Origin: Cyclostephanos tholiformis
Taxonomy: Eukaryota > Bacillariophyta > Thalassiosirophyceae > Thalassiosirales > Thalassiosiraceae
NCBI GenBank assembly: GCA_036939975.1
Contig: JALLPB010000924.1
Location: 1-21,221, forward strand
DNA length: 21,221 bases
Direction: 5' to 3'
How positions within the stretch are numbered: the first letter of the stretch is position 1; each line of letters opens with the position of its first letter. The translations under genes were made by a program, and so were the position numbers. Below the pieces are notes generated by a model. That model saw only the letters and a list, made by a program, of their open reading frames with translations, did no database searches and was not told the origin of the DNA. Positions 9,640 through 18,225 of this stretch are shown piece after piece.

Positions 9640-10644
9640 CTATTTTTGCGACAAGTTCGATGACAGTATTGACCCCTGCACGTCCATCTGCATCCTAGTC
9701 TGCAGAGTATTGAAAACATACTCGATAGCTCCGTCACATGACCAATACGGGGCCCAAAAGACTACATGATGCCCACGCTGGGCTATCAGATGCAGCACCA
9801 CCGGATGACGATGGATGTTCAGATTATCCATTGTCAAAAGGAATGATCTACCGGGGCGATTCTGATCGAGCCAATCGAACAACTCCAACAAAAAGTTGTA
9901 GAACCGAAAGAGATCGGTTCCCCCTTCGACGAAGCACCTGTGAAAGGAGAACGCCTGGCCCACCCTCTCGTCGCCAGAGATGGCCATCAAAAGGCTCACA
10001 CTCCCCTCCCCCTTCTTATACTTACCCTTTGCATCGCATCTTTTCTCCCAAATCACCTTCCCATACTTCCTATTCTGGGTCTCCAGCTTGAAATTGCTCT
10101 CGTCGAGATCAATTATATCCCGAGTGCTCTCGCCGAGAACACCCTCTGGATACACAGCTTGCCAGTACCGCTCGCGCTTGTACAGATTGATTGCAAAATA
10201 AGCACAGTCGGAGGTCGTTGATCCAACCTTACGATGCAACCCGAGCCTAATCTCGGCACGGCCAATCTGGGAATGAGAATACGGCGGATTGACAGGGTTC
10301 ATGTTGTGCACATATGCACGTACCTCGTCGATGTATGCCTTCGGACGAATCATCCGATAAACCACGAGATTGACGAGATCCTGCCCGTTGACCTCCCGCT
10401 CGGAGATGCGGTTGCCCGTTGCCCGCTTACACAAAGTGGTTCCCTCGCTATTGAACAACTGGATCCATCGCCGGCAGGTCTTCCAACAAGGGAACTGCTT
10501 CTGATTCCTCAGCTCAATGACCCACGGAGAGTTCTGCACGTCGACTCCGTTTTGCCAGAGGGACATGACCTGATCCCTCATTTCGGGTGGATACACATTC
10601 CCCCCCCTGACTAGGATGAGGCTTTTCCTCGGTCCGGGTTCCAT
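9640..10644 (-). CDS. DDE transposase, IS630/Tc1/mariner superfamily (DD34E)
   Basis: The 334-aa product has an N-terminal helix-turn-helix-like part (about residues 20-75; EMRDQVMSLWQNG, then CWKTCRRWIQLFN) and a C-terminal RNase H-fold catalytic domain. Catalytic residues read as Asp181 (LDESNF), Asp273 (MDNLNIHRH) and Glu308 (GAIEYVFN). There are 34 residues between the last two, as in Tc1-like enzymes. The usual P-Y-S-P-x-L-N-P-I-E segment is replaced by APYWSCDGAIE, keeping Pro, Tyr and Glu but not the NP pair. The start is the ATG at 10644; Met22 is an alternative. The stop at 9640 lies 97 bp from the accessory gene's stop at 9542, so the two genes converge. No frameshift or stop is visible, so it may still be expressed. 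It cuts and joins the TIR ends of the surrounding element. Confidence 0.9.
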   Translation of the reverse strand: MEPGPRKSLILVRGGNVYPPEMRDQVMSLWQNGVDVQNSPWVIELRNQKQFPCWKTCRRWIQLFNSEGTTLCKRATGNRISEREVNGQDLVNLVVYRMIRPKAYIDEVRAYVHNMNPVNPPYSHSQIGRAEIRLGLHRKVGSTTSDCAYFAINLYKRERYWQAVYPEGVLGESTRDIIDLDESNFKLETQNRKYGKVIWEKRCDAKGKYKKGEGSVSLLMAISGDERVGQAFSFHRCFVEGGTDLFRFYNFLLELFDWLDQNRPGRSFLLTMDNLNIHRHPVVLHLIAQRGHHVVFWAPYWSCDGAIEYVFNTLQTRMQMDVQGSILSSNLSQK

Positions 10645-10732
10645 TAGGAGGGCGGACGGGTGGACGATGGATTACAATATCCTTATCCGCAAACATGGAG
10701 AGCGTCGGTGGATCCGTCGGGCGGCGGCAGGG

Positions 10733-11068
10733 GGCGTCGATGACGGTGGTGTTGATTCGACGGCTCGTGGCGACCGTGGCGATGAAGACGGAGCGGCGCC
10801 GAGGGGGGGGATGGTCGATGGAGTCAAGAGGGAGCGACTGCACAAAGGGCGTCGACTCCGGACGACGGGGAAGAGCGTCGGATCTGGCCGAGGCAGAGGG
10901 GGCGGAAATATTATGGTTGGCCGCTGCTCCTCCTCTTCTGCGTGCTTCTGTTGAGGCTACACGGTAGGAATCATATGGCGGGAAAAAAAAAGTTATTTCC
11001 CACCGAAAGTGGGAAATATCCCAGTAGAGGCCTCGTTTTTTTTTCCTGGACAATTGTACTGGGCACTG
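10733..11068 (-). repeat. Right terminal inverted repeat of the transposon (~336 bp)
   Basis: This is the inverted partner of 6824-7179. It retains one E2F-like site, GGCGGGAAA at 10977-10985. The second site of the left copy is lost in a short indel. Read on the minus strand it still encodes a peptide like that of the accessory gene's first exon (LDSIDHPPPRRR), but here that frame is not linked to an accessory gene. The transposase starts inside it at 10644. Confidence 0.85.
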
Positions 11069-11070
11069 TA

Positions 11071-11391
11071 GTACCTCTATGTACCAAACTGCAAAAAAAA
11101 ATTAATTTGGCGGGAAGCGGTGCTTATGCCCCGGTGAATACGGTAATATTGCTTTTATTTTTAGAGAGTACGTACCAAGAGAAGGTAGTAAGTAAGGGTA
11201 AATCATAATATACGTTCGCACCCGCCGTATATTATGGCGGGAAGAAGATCAAAAATCAACTCGAGCCCGATACGCGAGGAAACAGGAGAGCAATGACTCG
11301 CGGCAAGAAGATCCTTGGACAAAGAAACACTCTCTCGACCGTTGTTACCACAGAAATCCATTCGCACTTGACTTAAGGCCATGCAAACACC
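11071..11391 (+). promoter_or_regulatory. Upstream region of the coiled-coil gene with E2F-like dyad
   Basis: This is 321 nt between the transposon's right TA flank and the start codon at 11392. GGCGGGAAG occurs at 11109-11117 and 11236-11244. The second forms a dyad with CCCGCC at 11221-11226, separated by 9 nt. These resemble E2F/DP sites (TTSSCGC), which drive S-phase genes in eukaryotes; binding here is inference. A short out-of-frame ATG at 11381 precedes the assigned start. Confidence 0.4.
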
Positions 11392-14300
11392 ATGTCCTAC
11401 CTCTTGATCAAGAAAGGGGCACAGCAACCCAGCAAGGGACCCACGGTCAATCGGAGCAATGGCCATCGTCGGAGTAATCCATCCCTCTCATCGGTCCAGC
11501 GACGACCGGGCGGCGGTGGTAGCAGCTGCCATTCGTGGCGTAATTCGTCATCTTACAGGATTGGGGCGTTCGACCATCATCATGTCTATAATGACGGAGG
11601 AATGAATCAAAAAAGTGATATCGATGCCAGTAATCAAAGATGTCGACATGGCGTGGCGGTCGTGAATGACGGTGGGGGTCAGGTCCAGCTTCAGAGGACG
11701 GCGCCGTTGGTGCAGCGCCAGAAGCAGAATACGACCGCAATGCAACAACAGCAAGTCCAGCAGAATCAATGCCAGCAGCAGCAGGGTCTTGTTTCCATGG
11801 ACGAAGGTGAGAATCGACTCGTTTTTCTTCAGATCGACAACATTCGTTGCCTCATATTCGTCATTGTTTAGCAAGAATTTTGCTACCACGGGAATTTCCA
11901 ACCCGTGGAATAAACTTTGATTGTCCTTTAGGGTTTCTTGACCGTGACCTTCTTTATTTAGCATTCGATTAATCAATGTCCTCGTCCCCCCGCTTTCACA
12001 CAGTATATGCTGATCTTCAGATCCTCGAACAGCAACGCCAAGAATCAGAACGCAAGCTCGCATCCGCTCGCCTCCTTCAAAAGCAAAAGAAAGAGGAGCA
12101 ATATCATCTTGAAAGCAAGCTTTGCGAGCTCAAGAGTCAGAATGGAGGTCTGCGCGTCGAACTCGAACGTTATGGGAAACAGCTCGCCCTTCGTCATCGT
12201 GAACTCCATGAAACCCAATTGAAGGCCGAAAATTCGCGCAAGGATACCCACCGCTTCGACGCCAAGTTGAAGCGCGTTATTGGCGTGGCTCGCGTCCTTC
12301 GAACGTACAGGAGCAAAGTTGAAAACGCGATGATTGCGCTAAACGAGACCGTGACTCGACTCAACTTTGCTAAGGGTCAGGAAATAAGCAAGCTTCAACT
12401 CGCCATGCTCCGACGCGACGATGCCAGGCACCGTCGTGATTTGCTCCAAAAGGCCATAAATGCCAATTTGGCCAAGGGAAGGTCCATCGCCGAGGATTTG
12501 TCCAAGATTCGCGCTGAGATTGAGACGAACGAGGAGGACTTGTCCGCGGCACAACAAATGGAAAGTCAAACGAGGCTTCGGGTTGAGACGATCGAGCACG
12601 AGGTACTGTTGGAGAGGACCCGGCATTCGGATGTTTTGGCAAATCTCGAGTTGAAGTCCAAGGATTTTGATAAATCAAAGGACAGGACTGCCCTGTTGAT
12701 CGAGGACAAAAAGGCTATGATTGAGACGAAGAAATCCGAGCTTCGTAAGATCTGGGAGAAGTGTACCGAGCTTCGCAAGTCCGAAGGTCAAGAGGGTGCG
12801 CATTTTTTATTTAGACCCACTTGAAATTACTTTTATTGCCTTTTAATCGAGACTCATATTTGAGCATCTTTCCACACTCTAGTTTTCCCGGAGCCCAACT
12901 GGGGGACCGACCAGGCACCATCCCTTGATGTAGCGCGACTATGCGTTCGTGTTAATGGCGAAGAGGCAAGTCTCAAAGTCATAACGTCCAAATGTGAAAC
13001 TCTCCGTAGGGATGTTGCTGACTTAGACGCCCTTGCTAGTTCCAATACGATTAATGCTGTCAAGAAACGTGCAAAGGCGGATGCATTGCGGAGAGACGCT
13101 GAAAAGACTCGTGCCGAAGAGTCTTTACACAAGGCTGAGATTCTAAAGGCTGTCGAGGATGCCGACATCGAATGCCAGGAGGTAGAGAAGCTTCGCAACT
13201 CTATCCAGGATCTCACCACAGCGCAAGAGAAAGATACAATTGATTTGAAGCACAAGCTAGAAGACGAGGAAAGCAACATTTCCGCCTTGAAGGCAAAAAT
13301 CACTAGTTTCCGTGATGAGCTTGCTTTGATCAATAAGCAGATTTCTGAGCACAGGGAACACGAGCGCGTCAAGAATGATAAGCTATTCAAAGAAATTGAC
13401 GGGGCCAAGAAGACAGCTGATATGGTCAAAACTGCGTATGAACGCGCTTTGAATAATGCCAATAACTTTACTGCCCTACCAGATGGAGAACTTGCTCTTC
13501 AGATGAAGTTGCTGGATGAGTCCGAACAACAAATTATTGACGCTGCCACTCGTGAACGTGACGAGATGATTGAGGGTGAGTTGTAATAAATGATCAATGC
13601 TTATGTGAATGGTAACATTTATAATCATCTGATCGCTGATCGCAAATTGTATAATGATCTCAGATGAACCACTCTTGGAGAAATTGAGGCTGGACGTCAA
13701 TATAGATGTTTCTTTGGATGAACAAAAGGAAGCAGGGAAAAAGTATCTTCAAAGGCACTGCCTGGATTTCCTCGAAACAGCAAAAATGAAACGGCAGGTC
13801 CGCATGGAACATGCTAGAGACGCTTACTTGGAAAGAGTGCGACTTCGTGAACAGGAAGAATTACAGCGTAAAAAGGAGAAAGATGAACGTTTGGCAAAGA
13901 TGAACAAAGAAAAACGATTGGCTGAAGAATCTCGCCGTCGGGAAGAACAAGAGGAGGAGGTGAGATTGAAAGATTGGCCTGGTAACTATTTTCATCAGGT
14001 GAGATTTCCAACATATTCTCATACATCATTTATGTATCGTTTGCACAGGACGAATGGTGCCTTGAAAAAGAAAAAATTGCTGCATCTATTGCTGCTGCCA
14101 AGAATGAAGAGACCAAGCGCCGCGAGAAGCGACGTGCCGCTGCCAAAGCAGCTGAGATTGAACGCAAGAAGGAGATAAAGGCAGAAGCGAAGCATCTTCA
14201 GGAGAAGAACGACGTGGTGGGTCATTCCTTATCATCGTGTGTAAAATGCCACCTTTTTTAAAAGGTCTTGCTCATGACCAAATAAATTCATTCTGCGTCG

Positions 14301-15588
14301 ATAAGCAGGAGGAGAGACGCAAACATGAAGTTAAAACCGCTACTTCTGCTGTCGCCGGATCTGCAAAGGATGATCGTAAGAGGAAACACTCGTCTAAGCG
14401 CAGTGCGCGTGACGAAAAGAGTGTCACTGCCTCGCTCGAGGTGCATCGCCAACAGGTAACAAAATGATACTATTCCCAATGACTCGCAAACTGTCACTGT
14501 CGCTTACTGTTATGTCTCTTGAACGTTGCTGATTTAAAAGGACAAAGAGCATGCCGAGAACTCTCAAAAGAAACAAGCTTTCGCTGATGAGGCTGATGAG
14601 GTCAGACGTCTCCTCGAGGAGCGCGAGGCACAAAGGTGAATCAATTGTTGAGAAATAAAGCTTTTTTAGCTACTGTTTTATTGAACTAGATCTGCATTTG
14701 ATGCTTTCGTTACTTTTTGCACCGATAGAGAGCTCGAGTTGGAAGAGATGCGTGCTCACTCGAAAAAAATGCAGGAGCAGGTCAGTATCGAGGCAATGGA
14801 TGGAACTTAGTTTGATCAAGATTCCTCTTCTCCTAACTTAACTTTTTGCTCGGATCATCCACAGCTAAAGGCCGAGGAGAAGATTCACGAAGATCTAAAA
14901 CGGAAAGAAAAAGGCAAGCAGCTTGCTGATCGGAAATATCATGATGAGCTTCAAACTAAGAGGAACTCGCTCGAGATGATGGATTTTGATGGCATGGATG
15001 TGAGAACCGATGCTATTTTTTCCGCGTTTTTGCTTTTTTTTGCCTGACACTTCACAGCTGCACATGCAGAAAAAGATAAGTGACGATGCCAAGAAGCGAG
15101 CGCGTAAGTCCTACAGTAAAGTGGAGACCTTGCAAGTGAATAAGCCCACCAAGTCTGACACGTTTCATGAGAAACGAATCAGTGATGAATCCGTGGATGG
15201 TGGTGAAAACAATAACAAGCGATCCAAATCAAGTGAAGCCGCTACTTCTTTCAAACGTGATTCTTTCTCTTGTCTTGCTAAGAGTGCCATCAAGCTAATG
15301 GATTCTAGACTTCCGAAAACCACCTCTAGTGTGCGATTTGATAAAACCGCCGATCGCCCAAAACTCGACATATTCAAGTCTGTTGTCCACAGAAGAGAGA
15401 TCAACCATGCAAAGAAGAAATCATCCAAGCCTGACTCCTCGTCTAACCCTGGTTCTCAGACTTCTGGAATCAGTTCTTGTGAAGCAGGACACGGGGGAAG
15501 GAGGCGCAAAAAATCGTCGGTCGGAGGAAAAAGTAAAGCTAGCTTACTTGCGATGAAAGGTTACGATGATGATGGGGGGTTCTTGTAA
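11392..15588 (+). CDS. Large coiled-coil protein, ten exons, function unknown
   Basis: Exons: 11392-11806, 12004-12795, 12883-13575, 13664-13998, 14049-14216, 14309-14455, 14541-14635, 14729-14780, 14865-14999 and 15058-15588. All junctions are GT-AG and in phase, giving 1,120 aa. The first 140 residues are Ser/His/Asn-rich, ending in a Gln-rich run just before MDEVYADL. Long heptad coiled coils follow in exons 2 and 3. Exons 4-9 are extremely charged (Lys/Arg/Glu), single-helix-like. Exon 10 is a basic, Ser/Lys-rich tail with a GRRRKK cluster that could be nuclear localisation. The architecture suits a cytoskeletal, centrosomal, kinetochore or chromosome-structure protein, but no diagnostic domain is seen and I do not assign a function. 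Introns 2-8 are mostly 84-93 nt. The exon 4 donor is uncertain: 13999 gives a 50-nt intron, while an in-frame alternative at 13960 gives 89 nt and 13 fewer residues. E2F-like sites upstream hint at cell-cycle expression. Confidence 0.8.
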
Positions 15589-15906
15589 ATTTATCATTTA
15601 GCGTTAAGCTTGTCGCTGCCACTCTGCTTTATTCGGCTTGGCGAAATCGAGAGAGGTTGTAATAATCATTCTTTATAAAAAATGCTTTGTGTGCGGCAGT
15701 GCGAGCTTTCATTTTTGCTTGCCCAGAATGCATCAGAAACTTTTGCTTGGCATCAATAACATGCCGCCTCGTGTTGAGCTTCCTCTATCATTTCTCTTTT
15801 AGATTAATCACCGTTCTCACTTGTTGTGTACCATTCTCGCCTTATTTGATAACTTGACAAAGAAAGCTACACCTCTAATGTACTCCCGTAGAACACCCCC
15901 GGACAC
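15589..15906. other. Convergent intergenic region, no gene
   Basis: This is 318 nt between the stops of the coiled-coil gene (+) and the nucleotide-sugar transporter (-). No open frame or RNA gene is supported. It presumably holds both 3' UTRs. Confidence 0.6.
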
Positions 15907-17019
15907 TCAGGAATCGGTCATTGATTGCATCTCTGAATCGCAGTCCTCGGTTGCTTTTTCATAACGATCGGCTGGGGTTGCATCGCCGTTCATAATTGTC
16001 TTTGCTGGGGGATCGGCTGCGGTTGCATCGAAATTGTAATTCAGCACGGCAATGACAACTACTATCGCCGACAGACCCATTTGCTCATTCATCGGTCCGT
16101 CGAGACATACGTGATCCACGATGCTTGCATAAATGATAGACCCGGATATTGCTAGAGTTTTCAGGACGGAATCGCCGTACTTTATCGAAAGTGCGACGAG
16201 CAACCCACCGGCAGCACCGAGGAACGATAACGCAAATGCCATCGGAGTCCAATTGGAAAAGTGGACGTTCTGGGTTTCGAGGCTGATGAGGGTGATGTAC
16301 ATGAGTATTCCGTAGAAGCAGAGTTGGAAATTTCGCTCCCATATATCGAATGGGTCGTGTTTTATGGCCCTTTCGAAATATATCGATGCGTAGCCCGACA
16401 ATGTGATGACGACCATCTCGGCGGCGACGCCAAGGACGAGATCGTTCTTGCTCAAGGAACTCACGATATCATCCTCCGCATTCCCACCCTTCTTCAGCGT
16501 GGGCAAGACGAAGAGGACGACCCCGGCGACGAGTAGGATCAACGCTCTCCATTGCGTCCAGCTGTACCTATTCCCGAGCATCAATGTCGAGAACACAGCC
16601 GTGGTCAAGGTTTTGAGATTGGCAACGACGACGAATGTGCCAGCACCGACGCGCGCGAGGGCGAAGTACGACAGGACGTTTCCCACCCCGTAAAGAAATG
16701 CAAGGACGAGCATCTTCTTTGAATTCACGATCAGTCTCGTCAGGTGGGCCAGCCTCAAACCCTTCATCGGCAACGTGGGATCAATCGAATTATCATCCCC
16801 ACCCCCATTGGTAACGGTCGTCATCATGTAACAGCTAAACAGTAGCTTGATGACTTCACCGAGCAATAGGACCTCATTGACGGAATATATCTCGCGTAGC
16901 ACCCCCCGGCTGTATCTCCTGAGGATGCTGTATGTGCCATCGGTGAATAGGAGACATACTAGCGTAACAAAGCGGAGGAAGCGCAGGCGGGATGGAGACA
17001 TGGTCGGTTGCTGCTTCAT
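15907..17019 (-). CDS. Nucleotide-sugar transporter, SLC35A-like
   Basis: This is a Golgi/ER antiporter that exchanges a cytosolic nucleotide sugar for lumenal nucleoside monophosphate, feeding glycosyltransferases. Starting at the ATG at 17019 it is 370 aa, usual for the family; the frame is open further upstream but without an ATG. About ten hydrophobic segments are visible. SLC35A-type signatures appear in order: LRRYS near the first helix, ANLKTLTTAVFSTLMLGNRY followed by W-x-QW-like ALILLVAGVVLF, SGYASIYFE, IWERNFQLCFYGI, and KYGDSVLKTLAISGSII near the last helices. The tail after the last helix is hydrophilic and acidic. The substrate (CMP-sugar, UDP-galactose or UDP-GlcNAc) cannot be told from sequence. 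It is single-exon and divergent from the deaminase gene 147 bp away. Confidence 0.9.
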   Translation of the reverse strand: MKQQPTMSPSRLRFLRFVTLVCLLFTDGTYSILRRYSRGVLREIYSVNEVLLLGEVIKLLFSCYMMTTVTNGGGDDNSIDPTLPMKGLRLAHLTRLIVNSKKMLVLAFLYGVGNVLSYFALARVGAGTFVVVANLKTLTTAVFSTLMLGNRYSWTQWRALILLVAGVVLFVLPTLKKGGNAEDDIVSSLSKNDLVLGVAAEMVVITLSGYASIYFERAIKHDPFDIWERNFQLCFYGILMYITLISLETQNVHFSNWTPMAFALSFLGAAGGLLVALSIKYGDSVLKTLAISGSIIYASIVDHVCLDGPMNEQMGLSAIVVVIAVLNYNFDATAADPPAKTIMNGDATPADRYEKATEDCDSEMQSMTDS

Positions 17020-17166
17020 GTCCCCAACCTGCGGAGTGCAACTTCTTCCATACAAGTCAATTACACCAAAAAAGTAAGTCCAGGTGGGATGGATGGCGCA
17101 ACCGGGTGTGAGAATTTCGATGGTTTGTTGCCAAATCAATATAAAAGTTAGTCTGCGAGGAGGACG
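17020..17166. promoter_or_regulatory. Short divergent intergenic region (147 bp) with TATA-like box
   Basis: It separates the start codons of the nucleotide-sugar transporter (-) and the deaminase (+), so it is likely a bidirectional promoter. TATAAAAG at 17140-17147 points to the plus strand. It is only 19 nt before the first deaminase ATG, closer than the usual 25-30 nt to a transcription start. Transcription may therefore begin at or past that ATG. Confidence 0.5.
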
Positions 17167-18225
17167 ATGCCATCATCGTGGTTCAGATTATTTTCTAGCA
17201 GCCCCTTCCGATGCATGTTTCCTACTGTGGAATTACTAGTATCTTTTCTCCCCGACCTTCACAACGCCGCCGCCGCCGCCGGCTTCACGCTGCCACCACA
17301 TCACAACACCGTATCATCTCGTTTTATGTTTCGCGGCCATCCACTTAAGACGGCACTGCTGACTGCCAAGGATCGCCGCGCTCGCGGCATACTCCGCTTC
17401 CCCATGCCGTCGACGAAAATTTGTAACGATTTTCCCCCCTCGTCTCGTCAAATTACCGCCGCCGTCGCCAGTGGTTCGACCGATGACGTCGCCGCTCCTG
17501 GTTGGCGGGGGGGAGGGGCGCTGTCGGGATTCGAATTCCCCGGAGGATATCGACCGTCCGACATCTTGTCCGACGACGAGAATTACATGGACATGGTTAT
17601 GATCATCACCCGTTTCTCGAAATTGCGACAGGGATCCATGGGCTGCATCCTAGTTCGTCCGTCGACGGGGGTGACGACGACTGCAAACGACCGGGAGGGG
17701 GGGCGGGTTGTCGCGAACGTTGACGACGACGACGATGACGACGACCGACATTATTCGCGATTGCGACGCGATGACGATGACCGCGGCGGTGGGATGATCG
17801 ATCGTGACATTTTCGGAAGGATCATCGCGGCCGCTACCAACACGTCATTATTTCGACGTGACGATAGCGACGTGCATGCGGAAATAAATGCCATCGGCCA
17901 AGTTGCCGCCGGGCGTCATCGTCATTTTTGTGCGATTAGAGCCCAACGAGAATCATCGGCACGGGATGACGATAACGTCGATGAGGACGCTTATTCCACT
18001 CGTGGGGCGACCGCCTACATAACGATGCCACCGTGCAAGCGTTGCTTCGGGGCATTACACGCATGTGGCATAAAGCGCATCGTATCGCGCGTGGAACATC
18101 CGAATTCATTGTTAATGGCCGCACGCGACGTTGGGATCGACATGTCGTGTTTGACTCGGGAACAATCGTCTGATCAAAAAGTGAGGTTGGATCGATTATT
18201 CGCACGCGCACCGCAAAAGTCATAA
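17167..18225 (+). CDS. Zinc-dependent cytidine/dCMP-type deaminase (CDA fold)
   Basis: The 352-aa product carries the CDA zinc site: His237 and Glu239 (VHAEINAI), then Cys290 and Cys293 (PPCKRC). Glu239 is the proton shuttle and the other three are zinc ligands. The domain begins near residue 138 (NYMDMVMIITRFSKLRQGSMGCILVR), and GIKRIVS follows the cysteines as in this superfamily. The substrate is not clear: free (deoxy)cytidylate, cytidine or tRNA adenosine are all possible. Two low-complexity Asp/Arg inserts (about 184-206 and 264-276) lie on either side of the HAE motif and are absent from typical deaminases. Residues 1-137 match nothing I know and could hold a targeting sequence (MPSSWFRLFSSSPFR is basic and Ser-rich). 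If transcription starts from the TATA-like box at 17140, Met17 (17215) becomes the likely start, removing that segment. Single exon. Confidence 0.82.
   Translation: MPSSWFRLFSSSPFRCMFPTVELLVSFLPDLHNAAAAAGFTLPPHHNTVSSRFMFRGHPLKTALLTAKDRRARGILRFPMPSTKICNDFPPSSRQITAAVASGSTDDVAAPGWRGGGALSGFEFPGGYRPSDILSDDENYMDMVMIITRFSKLRQGSMGCILVRPSTGVTTTANDREGGRVVANVDDDDDDDDRHYSRLRRDDDDRGGGMIDRDIFGRIIAAATNTSLFRRDDSDVHAEINAIGQVAAGRHRHFCAIRAQRESSARDDDNVDEDAYSTRGATAYITMPPCKRCFGALHACGIKRIVSRVEHPNSLLMAARDVGIDMSCLTREQSSDQKVRLDRLFARAPQKS

Larger units (their letters stand above)
6824..11068. mobile_element. Two-gene IS630/Tc1/mariner-type DNA transposon, 4,245 bp, TA-flanked
   Basis: The ends are imperfect inverted repeats beginning CAGTGCTCAGTACAATTG on the left and, reverse-complemented, CAGTGCCCAGTACAATTG on the right. 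Each is directly flanked by TA (6822-6823 and 11069-11070), the target duplication typical of Tc1/mariner elements, and CAGT is a common start in that superfamily. Inside are a DD34E transposase (10644-9640, minus) and a convergent spliced accessory gene (7068-9542, plus). At 4.2 kb with TIRs of about 340 bp and a second gene it is much larger than a classical Tc1/mariner element (about 1.3-2.4 kb, one gene). The two TIRs differ by many substitutions and small indels, and the accessory gene has a frameshift, so this copy is probably not recent and may be inactive. The element lies between the 5' ends of the VTC and coiled-coil genes. Confidence 0.88.

Noticed and set aside
10514..11053. 179-codon minus-strand open frame over the right TIR and transposase start
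   Set aside because: Part of it mirrors the TIR-encoded exon of the accessory gene, but it overlaps the transposase in another frame. I found no in-phase splice that would fuse it to the transposase.
6820..11072. Extending the TIRs two bases outward past TA (both sides read ACTACAGTG)
   Set aside because: The extra AC match is short enough to be chance. TA immediately outside CAGTG fits the target duplication expected for this transposase type.
17020..17139. 40-codon upstream extension of the nucleotide-sugar transporter
   Set aside because: It has no ATG and does not resemble the family's N-terminus. It also runs into the short divergent promoter.
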